Shown: positions 30,683 to 41,576, counted from the first letter of the stretch. The stretch is DNA of 64,000 nucleotides from Bedellia somnulentella (GCA_963576735.1 OY755171.1:18104001-18168000), one strand, 5' to 3'. The notes: a model not told the origin generated them from the letters alone. Translations and numbers: made by a program.

Positions 30683-30828
30683 CAGCCCGGCTAGTACGAG
30701 CGGTGTTTAAACTAGTTATCGCGTGGGATAAAGCAGCCGTCTCTTACCCACTTACTTAGTATCGTATACTGCCATCTCAATCTAACCGTTATCGTGTCAA
30801 TATAATAGCGCTCGTTCTAGCCGGGCTG
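30683..30828. mobile_element. 146-bp MITE (family M146), variant termini
   Basis: Same core and same length as 1630-1775, but the inverted repeats begin CAGCCCGGCTAG and read on to ACGAGCG. The ends thus differ from the CAGAAGGGC type while the core is shared. Confidence 0.85.
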
Positions 30829-30929
30829 GTTTTCGTGAGGCAAACGCTCGTTGAAGGTAGTGGTGGTGATAATTTTACTACTCATAAATATCTAGCCATG
30901 TCATCATAAATATGAGAAGTTTCTATCTG

Positions 30930-30990
30930 TGACGCTCCGGTTACCCCTTTTTAAGGTTTATAACCGTGAGTATATGTATCATTAATATCA
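30930..30990 (+). repeat. Family A 3' fragment
   Basis: The 3' module and start of a (TATG) tail of one A copy. A second A copy inserted into its tail. Confidence 0.6.
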
Positions 30991-31233
30991 TACATACATA
31001 TACTCACGGCTATAAATCCCAAGAAAGGGGTAGCCAGAGCTAAGGAATTAGAAATTCCTCAGCCACTTTTGGAAGGTGCGTGGGGAATAGATGGTGAAAT
31101 AAAGGTTCTTGGTGATGGGTCTCCAACCGCATCGCCCAAAAATCCCTTAAAAGCCCCAATACCGTTAGTCGCCTTTTACGTACACCCACCGGAAGAAATG
31201 GGGTAGTGCTATTCTAAGCCGACACTACACAGC
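30991..31233 (-). repeat. Family A SINE-like repeat with 10-bp TSD
   Basis: ATTAATATCA at 30981-30990 recurs at 31234-31243, so this 243-bp copy is a retroposed unit running from GCTGTGTAGTGTCGGCTTAG to the (TATG)n tail in minus orientation. Confidence 0.9.
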
Positions 31234-31702
31234 ATTAATATCAATAAACGTAAATTTAACACCCATTACTACCCCTAATCACCACAGTTGTTAAAAAACT
31301 GTAGTATAACATACTTACATAATTAGGTGTTATATCGGGAAATGCCAGCAAAATTTTGCGGTCCATGTTTTAAATACTTTGCCTGCTATAATAATGTAGG
31401 CAGATAAGGTTTGCCGCAGGTGATTATTACAGCCTATATGAGTTTATCGAGTGAGAATTGAAGATAATATTTCAAATATTAAAATGCTTTAGGCAAACAC
31501 TGGTGTACAAGTAATACCACAATAGATAATAGATATACTCATCAAAATAATAAGAATACACTCAAGTTGTTATTGAGAAATCAGGGGCTTTTAGAAACAT
31601 CGGTGGGCGATGTTGTGGTAAATAAACAATCCCTTGTTGTTATACTTAAATAAATTCTCATTTCTTTCAGTCTTCAAAAACGGGTAAGACATTATTGTTT
31701 CG

Positions 31703-31775
31703 ATGATCTACATACAAACATATACTCACGGCCTAAGTTCCCATTGGGGTAAGCAGAGACTATCGATAGCCACGA
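31703..31775 (-). pseudogene. Family L LINE 3'-terminal fragment
   Basis: A (CATA)-type tail, CTCACGGCC and CCCATTGGGGTAAGCAGAGACTATCGATAG mark a very short 5'-truncated L copy. No frame. Confidence 0.65.
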
Positions 31776-32025
31776 AGATCTATCTACTCATTTCTGTTAC
31801 ATAAGTTGGTATAGAGCCTTAAAAGATAACAGGCTTCAGGATATTTAATTTCAGTATTCGAAATATGAGAAGAGGTGGTAATTGAAGCTGTAACTTGTGA
31901 TGGCTAATTGCATCAGTTCACATCGCGCTCATAAGCGCAGATTAACTCGCCCGTTTTACCCTTGCCTGCAGTACCGTTCCGGTACCTGTAGGATGGAAAG
32001 ATATAGTCAAAACTCGTTAAGTTTT

Positions 32026-32275
32026 GCCGTGTAGTGTCGGCTTAGAATAACACTACCCCATTTCTACTCGTGGGTGATCGTAAGAGGCGACTAAGGGTAT
32101 AGGGGCGGTTTTAGTGATTTTTGGGCGATGTGGTTGGAGACCCGTCACCAAAAACATTTATTATTACCATTTTTCCCCCAATCAACTTCCAAAAGTGGCT
32201 GCGGAATTCCTCATTCCAAAGCTCTGGTTACCCCGTTAAGGGATTTATAGCCGTGAGTATATGTATGTATGTACT
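32026..32275 (+). repeat. Family A SINE-like repeat
   Basis: Complete copy from GCCGTGTAGTGTCGGCTTAG to GTGAGTATATGTATGTATG, close in sequence to the copy at 883. Confidence 0.85.
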
Positions 32276-32277
32276 CA

Positions 32278-32490
32278 AAGTTCACACCTTAAATCCCCGA
32301 ACAGTTGGCAGAGGTACTAGTATTTCTGTTATTTTTCTAATATTAGATTACCAAAGTTTTGCTTGAAAATTGTACCTGTATGATATATGACAGACTTATT
32401 TCTATTGCCGTTTTGTACAAACACTGTCAAACTAATAATTGCAACTCAGTCAGTATGTTTTTTTTTTCCTCATGTTAAATTATTGTTAAC
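32278..32490 (-). repeat. Family T SINE, degraded
   Basis: GTTCACACC, CCCCGAACAGTTGGCAGAGG, AAAGTTTTGCTTG and GCCGTTTTGTACAAACACTG follow the T order with many changes. Confidence 0.6.
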
Positions 32491-32860
32491 GGCGAGGGAG
32501 AACATCGTGAGGAAACCTATGCTTAAGTTGTCCATAGACATTTGACAGAGTGTTCGTGCCGCACAGCGATAGGCTGCACTGCACCATATCACGTGATAAA
32601 GTACACTGTCCAAGCAAAACGTCTACTCTGAACATCTGCAGACCAAGCACGAGCGCTACTTTATCGACTCGATAACGGTTAGAATGAGATGGCAGTATAC
32701 GATACTAAGTAAGTGCGTAAGAGATGGCTGCTTTATCCCACGCAATAACTAGTTTAAACACGGCTCGTGCTTTCCCTGCTGGTGATAATACTATCACTTA
32801 TAGTTCAGAATTATTAGAACCTCTGCCACTCCTCCTGGGATATACGGCGTGAACGTTTGA
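32491..32860 (+). repeat. Family T SINE interrupted by a MITE
   Basis: The plus-strand T body runs from GAACATCGTGAGGAAACC to GGCGTGAACG and is split by the M146 element at 32639. This gives the order T first, MITE later. Confidence 0.75.
32639..32778. mobile_element. M146 MITE inserted in a T SINE
   Basis: Ends CAGACCAAGCACGAGC and the complement of CAGGGAAAGCACGAGC. CTG lies on both sides (32636-32638 and 32779-32781), which suggests a 3-bp target duplication. The T sequence reads through when the element is removed. Confidence 0.75.
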
Positions 32861-32975
32861 ATGAACGTTTACATGAGTATTTCATGAGTCAGAATATTTG
32901 TAATATCACTGATGTAAGTGAATACTTGCCGGTCTTAGTTCGTTTGGTAGCTTTACAAATATACTCAGATTACTA

Positions 32976-33238
32976 ATTACATACACACACACATACATAT
33001 AGTCACGACTATAAATCCCTAGAAGGGGTAGCCAGAGCCAAGGAATAAGAAATTTCTCAGCCACTTTTGGAAACTTGTGTGGGAAAAAGATGGTAAAATA
33101 AAGGTTGTTGTTGTTGGTGATGGGTCTGCAACCGAATCGCCCAAAAATCTATTAAAAGCCCCCAATACCGTTAGTCGCCTCTTACGTACACTCACCGGAA
33201 GAAATGGGGTAGTGCTATTCTAAGCCGACACTACACAG
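32976..33238 (-). repeat. Family A SINE-like repeat
   Basis: Full-length minus-strand copy with an ACACAC/CATA tail. GATTACTAATT at its left and GATTTCTAATT at its right may be a slightly mutated target duplication. Confidence 0.8.
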
Positions 33239-33359
33239 AAAAGATTTCTAATTGTAACTATTAAACCAAGGAAATTATTAATTTTCTTAAATATGTACTC
33301 ATTTAGGTTGGTGAATTATTAATTTATACTCACGGCTCACGGTATTACGTAGTAATTGT

Positions 33360-33460
33360 AAGTCTGCCAGCCCGCAATTGGCCAGCGTGGTAGACTAAGG
33401 CCAAATCACCCTATAAAGGGTAAGCTCGAGCCCCTTGGTGGGGACGTATGTGGGCTGTGA
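33360..33460. repeat. Dispersed repeat with GCTCGAGCCCC motif
   Basis: GCCAGCGTGGTAGACTAAGGCC and GGTAAGCTCGAGCCCC followed by GGTGGGGACG recur in diverged form at 47570-47675. I recall similar phrases in other lepidopteran retroposons. The class is undetermined. Confidence 0.45.
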
Positions 33461-33763
33461 GGTACTCACAGCTATAATGATTAGAGGAATTTATAAAAAA
33501 CATCTCTACCTACCCCAATGGGAACGTATGTATGTTGGTATTTAATGAGAAATAATAGAAATGAATATAATCGCAATCCACAATTGTGGAAGGTATTGAC
33601 AGAAAGGTATAAAATACATAAAGTCTGTCTGGTCTGTAAATATATGAATAGCTATTGTAATTTAGTATTTGATACTCGAGAACATAACTGGAATTATGTT
33701 GAAATGAAACTAACTCACGATTATAAAGCTTATGGTTTTATAAGTAGAAGCAAGAACTTAGTG

Positions 33764-34108
33764 TAAGAAATTCTTCAGCCATTACTTGGAAGATTAATGG
33801 GAAAGAACAGTATATTCGTACAAAGCAGCGATAAGCCTATCACGAGAGTACACTGTCCAAGCAAAATGTGGGTTCTATGCACACCAGGTCCCAATATCTC
33901 GTGGTGTTCAGAAGTATTAGTACCTCTGCCAACCCTTTCGTTACTGTTACCGATTTAATGGGGAAAATACTGTAAAATAAAGGATGGCTGGTGATGCATC
34001 TCTAGCCACTACGCCCAAAAACTTTCAAACCCTTAGAACCTTAAGTCACCTCGTACTACACCCGCGGGCAGAAGCGGGTTAGTGCTATTCTAAGCCAACT
34101 CTACACAA
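33764..34108 (-). repeat. Family A repeat split by a T SINE
   Basis: Family A sequence (TTCTTCAGCCA...GGAAGATTAATGGG) stops at about 33814. It is followed by a plus-strand T fragment (33815-33943) and resumes (AATGGGGAAAATACTG...CTATTCTAAGCC) to 34108. Confidence 0.65.
33815..33943 (+). repeat. Family T SINE fragment nested in family A
   Basis: CGTACAAAGCAGCGATAAGCC, GAGTACACTGTCCAAGCAAAA and GTGTTCAGAAGTATTAGTAC are T blocks in plus order. Confidence 0.65.
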
Positions 34109-34110
34109 AG

Positions 34111-34232
34111 ATTGATGGTAGGGAACGAAGCTAGAGAGGTTTACCAGGATCGTGCAAAGTTACGACCGATAGTCTCTGTCTATCCCAATGGGAATTAACG
34201 GCGAGAAAATATTTAAGTATGTATGTATCTAA
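34111..34232 (+). pseudogene. Family L LINE 3' fragment
   Basis: GAAGCTAGAGAGGTTTACCAGG, CTGTCTATCCCAATGGGAATTAACGGCG and a TATG-type tail mark a short, decayed L copy. Confidence 0.65.
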
Positions 34233-34404
34233 TAAAAATACTACTAGTATTAACATACTGTGAAAACTTATACAAAACGGATTTTGAATTGATATCAGAG
34301 AGTAAAATAAAACAATAATTAAATGTACATTTGTGTTTAAAACATAAGAGTAGACATTATTTATTAGCCACAAGTATTTGATAATCCAAGATACAATAAG
34401 TTTC

Positions 34405-34665
34405 CAGTAGGGCAAGCACGAGCACTATTATATCGACACGATAACGGTTAGAATGAGATGGCAGTATACGATACTAAGTAAGTGCGTAAGAGATGGCTGC
34501 TTTATCCCACGCGATAACTTGCCCTTCTGAAGGGCAAGCACGAGCCGTGTTTAAACATGCGTTATCGCGTTGGATAAAGCCGCCATCTCTTACACTCTTA
34601 CTTAGTATAGTATTTCATTCTAACCGTTATCGTGTCGATAAAATAGTGCTCGTGCTTGCTTGCAG
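34405..34665. mobile_element. Two M146 MITEs joined as an inverted pair
   Basis: The first copy (34405-34529) starts CAGTAGGGCAAGCACGAGC and lacks about 20 bases near its far end. The second (from 34530 to about 34665) is in opposite orientation. They meet at CTTGCCCTTCTGAAGGGCAAG, a palindrome made of the two termini. Confidence 0.8.
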
Positions 34666-34823
34666 TTGTTTTCTTCAAGCAGAGCACAAAATGTTAAATT
34701 TTGGAAGATCGTATGATTTATCATCGAAGTGATCCGTAATGCTAATGCACCAACAGAAGACTCCAGCTTGCAGACTGCTTCAACCAGGTAAAACTATTCC
34801 ATATTTCGCACCAATACATAAGA

Positions 34824-34880
34824 AGGGGTAGCAGGAGCTAAGGAATTGGAAATTCTTCAGCCACTTTTGAAAAGTTGAGT
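34824..34880 (-). repeat. Family A 3' fragment
   Basis: AGAAGGGGTAGCAGGAGC, AAGGAATTGGAAATTCTTCAGCC: the last quarter of family A only. Confidence 0.6.
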
Positions 34881-35262
34881 TCGCTTTATTATAATGCATA
34901 TATTTAAATTGAAGTTATTTCGAAGCATTATCGAAATAACAAAACAATCATGGAACAAATTCTGTATAAGATCCTTTTTTCCTCACCACAAACTGAGATA
35001 CAATAAGTTTTCAGTTGTTTCTACCCAAGAAGTACAAATTCGGAAGACAGTATGATTTATCATAATATCGAAGTGATCCGGGCTGCTAATGCACCAACAG
35101 TAGACTGCAGCTTGCAGACGGCCTCAATCTCTTAATCCGCACTAAGACGTATGCAATGTGCATTGTTTACTGTCTCGCCTTGCCGACTGTGAAGGTGTTA
35201 ACACACCATAGTTTGTAGCCGCGGTCTGAGCCATATTGACAAATAAAACATTGCATCATCGT

Positions 35263-35412
35263 ACATACATATACTCGCGGCGATAAATCTTAAAAAAGGT
35301 TTGCCAGACTTAGAAATGCCTCAACTTCTTTCGAAAGTTTAGTGGGTAAAAGATTGCTAAATATAGGTCGTTGGTAATTGGTCTCCAACAGCCTCGCCCA
35401 ATCTAAGCGCAC
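35263..35412 (-). repeat. Family A repeat, old copy
   Basis: CATACATATACTCGCGGCGATAAATC through GGTCTCCAACAGCCTCGCCCAA follow family A; the 5' part is lost. Confidence 0.6.
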
Positions 35413-35604
35413 ACCACCTGAACTTTTATAACTTTAGCACATACTCATTGCAACTTTAGTAGAATATTCACAATGGAGGGTACAGTATTCATTTTTTTCT
35501 AGTAAAATTTGAAATGAGCATGAAAAAGCCCTTGAAAAGAGAATAGAAATATATATTTTTCCCGCGTTTCTCAGAAAAAGGAAATATAAATTGGGAAATG
35601 ATTG

Positions 35605-35712
35605 TTGGGCGATGCAGTTACAATACAAATCTATCACCAACAAACCCTTAAAGAAGTATCCTTCTCCTCTCAACTTAAACAAGTGACTGAGGAATATCTT
35701 GATTATTAAGCT
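35605..35712 (+). repeat. Possible degraded family A copy
   Basis: GTTGGGCGATGCAGTTACAA, ATCACCAAC and GTGACTGAGGAATATC weakly follow family A. The 151-codon frame crossing it on the minus strand has no recognisable content. Confidence 0.4.
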
Positions 35713-36227
35713 CTCGATACCTTTTTTCGACATAATTACAGTGAGTACAGGTTCTTTTTTAGGGAATGAACCATGTTGTGGGACTAAAATATTTGAGTGT
35801 CTTGTCTTCAAATACCGATCAAGAAAATGCAAGAGCCCACTAACGTCTGGAATTAAAAGCGAAATGAATTTAAGACGCAAACAAGTCATTTAAAATTCTT
35901 TAAGCGAATGGAGTTTTCAGAGCGCATTTCTTTTAGAAAGTTTATAAGATTTAGTAATTTATGTTCTGTGAAAGGATCGGAAACTTGTAGTGACATTAAG
36001 AATTGAGGAAGAAGTGAAAAAATAAGTTGAATACTTAGCTTGCACTCAAATGGTTTTGACTAGTTATTAATATGTCAAATCAAATCAAATATTCTTTATT
36101 GTTTTAAAATAATTAAAATCACATTATTAAATTAATATAAAATTATATTCAAATTACTAAATTGAATTATTATTATTCGAGTGTATTATTATTTGGTTTC
36201 GTTCTCTTGTTACAGACAATTGTAATA
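35713..36227. other. No recognisable gene; possible retroposon tail
   Basis: CAAATCAAATCAAATATTCTTTATT at about 36077-36101 reads, on the minus strand, as an AATAAA-containing 3' end with a TTTGA-type tail. Nothing else is supported. Confidence 0.35.
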
Positions 36228-37034
36228 GTATAAGATCCCGCTGCTAAATCTCTACGTTAATAACGTATTGAGTCAAACACACATTTTAACATAAGTTTAT
36301 GAATAGGAGAATACACTGACAAGGCGAATTAATGTTTATTATTTTTCGAAGGCAAATTTCGTTCACTTGTTTTCGTAATATAATAACATCCCTATCATAG
36401 CAGTGTATATAAAGAATATAAAAATCCATAGGTGCCGTTGCAAATTCGGCCGCAACTACCTCGCAGCCAGGTGTAAGTATGTTATATTGACTATCGACTA
36501 TCGATCGATATATAGAGACTATCGATCGCCACTTAGTACCATCTTGACAAACTTCTCTTGCTTCCCTTACATTAATTATTCTGCTCATACATGCTCTTTT
36601 ATTCTTCTCACTTCGGACCCCCGCCTTAATAAGAATGTTTTCTATCTGATCTAGAAATGTTTCACGAGGCCGTCCTCTACTGACTCCACATTGGGTCTAT
36701 ATATCTCTTTCGCTACTTTATTTTCATCCATCCTCTCTAAATGCCCAAGTTTTCACTCTATCATACAACCTTACATTACATATATGCAACGGCACCTATG
36801 GATTTTTATATTCTTCAAATACATTGCTATGATGGGGATGTTATTATATTTCGAAAACAAGTGAACGAAATTTGTCTTCGAAAAATAATAAACATTAATT
36901 AAATTAAAATTACTTGCGGCCACTTTTGCCTGGCTGCGCCTTGTCAGTGTATTCTCCTATTCATAAAGTTATGTTAAAATGTGTGTTAACTCAATACGTT
37001 GTGAACGTAGAGATTTAGCAGCGGGATCTTATAC
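36228..37034. mobile_element. Foldback element with about 200-bp inverted arms
   Basis: The left arm from 36228 (GTATAAGATCCCGCTGCTAA) matches the reverse complement of the right end at 37034 and stays recognisable for about 200 bases through TATGAATAGGAGAATACACT and AACATCCC. TA lies just outside both ends. The right arm carries an internal stretch missing or displaced in the left. The centre is an L-family LINE fragment. No transposase is present. Confidence 0.8.
36505..36770 (-). pseudogene. Family L fragment inside the foldback element
   Basis: ATCGATCGCCACTTAGTACC, TGCTCTTTTATTCTTCTCAC, GGCCGTCCTCTACTGAC and CATCCTCTCTAAATGCCC are the L C-terminal region in minus orientation, followed by TCATACAACCTTACATTACA also seen at 63296-63315. 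It extends further 5' than most short copies and has frame breaks. Confidence 0.7.
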
Positions 37035-37554
37035 TATAAGTATCTTGTCGTATTCTTAAAAATGTGGTGTAATATTATTTGTAAAGCAGTTCGAAATAGA
37101 AATCAAATTTGTAAAAAAAAATGCGTCAAATATATAGTAATGCTTCTAAAGTCTTATAAAAACATTCGGTCAATTTTATCACCAAAAAAACATAACTAAG
37201 CCTTCTTTCTGTTTTATAGTATTCATGCATTTAAGCGATTAAATATTTTTTTAGATAACAAACGATCTCAAGCATTGCTCTTGTAACACTAATACCACCA
37301 CACAATCCTACGTCCATAATAACAGGAGTCATTTCATTCCAGGAAAATCTACTCTACCTAGTGTGAATTAAGCTCGGGATCACGAATAATTTTGGAGGAC
37401 CAAGAAAGATAATCCATCGGGCAGTATTCGGTGGTTGAATTTCATCAAGTCAAAATGAGGATGTATATGATATGTACACGGTGTAGCCATTACATAAACC
37501 TGAATTTCTGTTGGATAGATGTTACATTTATGCAGATGGGGTTATTTATGCGCG
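37035..37554. other. No recognisable gene
   Basis: AT-rich sequence. Nothing is supported. Confidence 0.4.
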
Positions 37555-37905
37555 TCAGCTTTTTAAGGGTTCTGTACCGAGGAAAAAAAGGAGACACGAA
37601 CCCATTAATGAGGATTGTTGTCTGTCCGGACATCTGTTACAAAGCTGTTCCTCATTTTTGAAAGTTTTCATAAATGATATGTATTTCTGTTTTCAAAATA
37701 ATAACTTTTTACATCTCACTTTTTGCCGACATTTGCTTGATATTGGTATAGGTAACACTTTGTCCACATAATATTAATATTATAAATAACTTCAAAAAAT
37801 ATTACAATATAAAATAAAATATTTTAAATGGGGCTCCCATAAAACAAAAATGATTTTTTTGCCGTTTTTATAGATAGACGTGCGAAACTTCTGTCCGGTT
37901 TTAGT
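37555..37905 (+). repeat. Dispersed repeat beginning AAGGGTTCTGTACC
   Basis: AAGGGTTCTGTACCGAGGAAAA, GACACGAACCCATTAATGAGG and GTCTGTCCGGACATCTG resemble, from memory, the AGGGTTCCGTACC...GGAACCC repeat common in arthropod genomes. GGGGCTCCCATA and ACGTGCGAAACTTCTGTCCGG may be its end. Short frames over it are not genes. Confidence 0.4.
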
Positions 37906-37969
37906 AGTTAAGTAAATGCGTCATATTGATAAGGGTTTGATCTGCTTAAATCTCTCTATTATACAATAT

Positions 37970-38465
37970 ACATACATATACTCACAACTATTAATCCCTA
38001 AAAGGGGAGCCAGAGCTTTGGAATAAGAAATTAACATAACATAACATAAACGTTCACGCCGTTTTATCCCCGAAGGGGTTGGCAGAGGTACCAATACTCC
38101 TGAACTCACATGGCAAGCGCCATCTAGTTTCCAGAGAAGGTACCCACGTTTTGCTTAGACAGTGTACTCACGTGATAGGGGGCAGGCCTATCGCCGTTTT
38201 GTACGAATACACTGTCACATGACTAAGTACAACTCAGCCATGTGGGTTTCCTCACGATGTTTTCCCTCACCGTTAGCAACCATGATAAATTAACCACACA
38301 TATGACTTTAGAAAAGACAAATTGGTGAGAATAAGAAATTACTGAGCCTCTTTTGGAAGTTGAGCCGGGAAAAGATGGTAAAAAAATAATAAATAATTGT
38401 TGGTGATGGGTCGCCAAGCACATCGCTCAAAAATCACTTAAGAAGCCCCTATACCCTAATACAAA
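37970..38465 (-). repeat. Family A repeat split by a T SINE
   Basis: Family A reads from CATATACTCACAACTATTAA to the point GAATAAGAAATTA (38021-38033), then resumes at 38329 with the same 13 bases and continues to 38465. Confidence 0.85.
38034..38328 (-). repeat. Family T SINE with exact 13-bp TSD
   Basis: GAATAAGAAATTA at 38021-38033 and 38329-38341 flanks a T copy whose tail is (AACAT)n on the plus strand. The copy lacks the tRNA-like head, so it is 5'-truncated like a LINE copy. This shows that T moves by target-primed reverse transcription. Confidence 0.92.
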
Positions 38466-38835
38466 ATTTCAGAAATTGCGTCTAAAATTACTGTGGATAA
38501 ATGAAGGCATTCCCAGTAAAGAGCCGTTTCTCTCTCTCTCTTTCAGACATTGCAATTTCTAAAAGTATTTATGCTTCCTGTATTCAAAATGTATTAGAAA
38601 ACCTATAAATAATTGAAAAAGGGAGGTATTGATTACGAAATAGTGTCGGCGTATAAAAGCGCTATCCGATGTCTCCCAGTGCTGTAAAATTCAGAGAAAC
38701 ACTTTAATACCTTTTAAACGAAAATTTCATTTTTCATTTTTTTTTTCTATTTCAACTCAAAAAGGCTGAGGATAGAGTACATTTTTTATTTCTTTTTCAC
38801 CTTTTTGGTATGTAGCCATATGTAGGTAGTTGCGC

Positions 38836-39262
38836 CATGTAGTGCCAGCTTAGAATGTCACTACCCCTTTCTACCCACGGGTATCGTAAGAGACGACTTT
38901 GGCTTTTTGGGCTTTTTAAGTTATAATAATAATAAAAGATTTTATTTGTCTTTAACACATACAAAAAAAATGGTGACATGACAACAAACAATAAGAAATA
39001 AGTATTAACAAAGCGAACAATAGCATATAACGGCAAAATAAAAGACAAAATGGTACAGAGCTCGGTCTATCCACTACGAGCAGATAGCTCCGATTTTCAG
39101 CTCCGACCAAACTTGATTTTGGGCGTCGCGGTTGGAGACCAACTGTAGTATATTTCTACCATCTTGTCTCCTATAAAATTCCAAATGAGGCTGAGGAAAT
39201 TTAGCTCTGAAGCTCTGGCTACCCTTTTTTGGGATTGATGGCCGTGAGTATATGTATGTAAG
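38836..39262 (+). repeat. Family A repeat split by a (TAA)-tailed insertion
   Basis: Family A begins GCCATGTAGTGCCAGCTTAG and breaks off after GGCTTTTTAAGT near 38924. It resumes at about 39115 with ATTTTGGGCGTCGCGGTTGG and runs to the TATG tail. Confidence 0.7.
38925..39114 (-). repeat. Small retroposon with (TTA)n tail inside family A
   Basis: On the minus strand this insert ends GACAAATAAAATC followed by TTTTATTATTATTATA, an AATAAA signal and TTA tail. Its source element is unknown. It is about 190 bp, and I see no exact target duplication. Confidence 0.5.
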
Positions 39263-39476
39263 TAGGACAGTTTTGTGACACAGTTCTATTCTAAACTTGA
39301 TAAAGAATTTAAATCATGTGTTAATTAGACCACTCACGGATGTTTTAATTAACCAGTTAAAGCTATTCGGACTATTTTACTGACTGAATTAGTCATGCCA
39401 ATAGCATTTATAATACACAATATGATTATGGCGTTTTTAGAACGAAAACAATTTAATGTTGGTAAGTTCATAAAAA

Positions 39477-39717
39477 GTGTAGTGCCGGCTTAGAATGTCA
39501 CTACCCCTTTCTATCCAAGGATGGCAAGAGGCGTCTAAGGTTATAGGGATTTTTTAAAGTGGTATTTAGGCGATGCGGTGGGACGCGCATACCAACGATA
39601 CTTTATTACTAAGATCTTGTCCCCTATGAACTTCCAAAAGTTGAGTTGTTAATAGCTATAAAGCTCTGGCTACCCCTTTTTGGGATTTATGGCCGTGAGT
39701 ATATTATAAGTATATAT
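39477..39717 (+). repeat. Family A SINE-like repeat
   Basis: Starts GTAGTGCCGGCTTAGAATGTC, the 'GCCGG' variant, and ends GGCCGTGAGTATAT. Confidence 0.8.
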
Positions 39718-39961
39718 GTCAAAAAATATATTTAATCTGAGCAAATCAGTTATTCTTCACAATTAGAGTTATTAAATAAGTAGGTCGAAAATCGTAAAAA
39801 AATATGTATTCAACATTTGCGTGAGCTCGAAATAACTTTTGTTTGCTGTGTGTTAATTTTGTTCGCTGCAATCCTTAATTAGACGAGCATTTAATTTTGT
39901 TCGTTATTTATTTGTATTATCTGTTCAATATTTGCGCAATGTTTAATATTGCATTTATATG

Positions 39962-40213
39962 CCGTGTAGTGCCGGCTTAGAATATCACTACCCCTTTCTA
40001 CCCACGGGAGTCGTAAGAGGCGACTAATGGTATGGGGCTTTTTAAGTGGTTTTTGGGCTATGCGGTTGGAGACCCATCACCAACGATACTTTATTTGTAC
40101 CATCTTGTCCCCTGTAAACTTCCAAATGTGGCTGAGGAGTTTCGAGCTATAAAGCTCTGGCTACCCCTTTTTGGGATTTATGGCCGTGAGTATATGTATG
40201 TATGTATGTATGT
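39962..40213 (+). repeat. Family A SINE-like repeat
   Basis: Well-preserved 'GCCGG' variant with (TATG)n tail. The 3' hairpin has GGC (40159-40161) opposite GCC (40183-40185). Confidence 0.85.
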
Positions 40214-40257
40214 GGTATGAAATAGGCTCGACCACGGCTCTACAACTTATATCCCCA

Positions 40258-40640
40258 TGTAACATAACATAAACATAAACGTTCACGCCGGATATCCCCG
40301 AAGGGGTTGGCATAGGTACTAATACTTCTGAACATCACGTGACTTTGTCACCTGGTGTTCAGAGTACCCACGTTTTGCATGGACATAGTGTACTCACGTG
40401 ATAGGGGGCAGGCCTATCGCCGTTTTGTACGAATACACTGTCACATGACTAAGTACAACTCAGCCATGTGGATTTCCTCACGATGTTTTCCCTCACCGTT
40501 AACAACCATGATAAATTAACCACACATATGTCTTTAGAAAAGACAAATTGGTGTAGGCCCGACCCAGGATTTGAACACTAGTCGTTTGCACGATAACCGA
40601 GTGTTCCACCCACTGGGCTATCACGGTTGCTATGCACCAT
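40258..40640 (-). repeat. Family T SINE, full length
   Basis: On the minus strand: tRNA-like head with TAGCCCAGTGG (A box, 40610-40620) and GTTCAAATCC (B box, 40567-40576), then the T body, then the 3' module with the CCCC-TTC-GGGG stem (40296-40306), then GGCGTGAACG and a TTATG-type tail. It is the best reference copy of the family. Confidence 0.9.
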
Positions 40641-41011
40641 GTGTTTCTGGAAATCTATCTTTCTTGATTCGTCCTTTTAAAACTCATGTTTACTTAATTA
40701 GACTTTATTGTAGATGAAACCTCACGTAGGAATTAGTTTACTCATCAATCCATTGTCACTTATTTATTTTTGAATCCTAACTCTTATCCTCAGCCCTTTA
40801 CAACAGTACATTTGTACAACAGATCAAATATCACTTGTCCCATATCACAAACCTATACAGTAATTCAACAAGCCATGTATTCCTATCGGGATAGGAAGGG
40901 ACTTTTGGTATTAAATTTGTATAATCGTTATACGCTCGACATCCATTCCCATGGGTGTCGTACGAGTCGACTAAGGTTTTTGGGCTATTTTAAGTGAATG
41001 TTGGGTGATGT

Positions 41012-41050
41012 GTCAATTAGTACCTCTACCACCCTTTTAGCGATACTTTA
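41012..41050 (+). repeat. Family T 3' fragment
   Basis: TTAGTACCTCTACCACCC and the following bases resemble the T 3' module; very short. Confidence 0.35.
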
Positions 41051-41576
41051 TGTAGCGATTGATTTTAAAAGGAAAGGTCGTAGAAGGGCTTCATTCAATC
41101 TGAGATCACTATACTAAGAAATAATAAAAAAGAACAAATGCATTGCAGGTAGTAATAAAGCAAACAATTAATAAAATATTTACATTTCTAAAATTTATGA
41201 CACTATTAAAATCCTTATTTACAAAAAAGCAACTAAGCATATCTTGAAGTCCTAAATACCTATTTATAAAATAACAGCAGTGAGCATTTGAAATTATTTC
41301 ATTTAAATATTAGTCCCTGAAGTCACATGATTCGATTGGACCTCCTTCATCATTCATCGCTTTCCGTTGAACTATCCTCCTCCTTCGAAACGGAGGTCAT
41401 TATTCAAATAACAATAGTAATATGGTGATAAATTCTAGCAGATTTACGTTTGAATTTCCTTACAAAACACAATCAATATTTATACTATATGTACGATCGC
41501 AAATTATATATTCGTCGTGTTCCGTCCTATGTTCGTTGTATTTTGAATAAAAAATATTTTGAATAATAGATACATA
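41051..41576. other. No recognisable gene
   Basis: AT-rich sequence. Nothing is supported. Confidence 0.4.

Noticed and set aside
35434..35889. 151-codon minus-strand frame
   Set aside because: No recognisable content, overlaps a degraded family A copy, and nothing around it supports a gene.
37431..37771. Two overlapping open frames of 76 and 86 codons
   Set aside because: They cross a dispersed repeat beginning AAGGGTTCTGTACC; no conserved protein is recognisable.
40567..40640. Functional tRNA gene at the T SINE head (also 29190-29275, 55500-55573 and 57000-57050)
   Set aside because: A and B boxes are good, but no acceptor stem closes and the SINE body follows directly. The heads are repeated with the same body.
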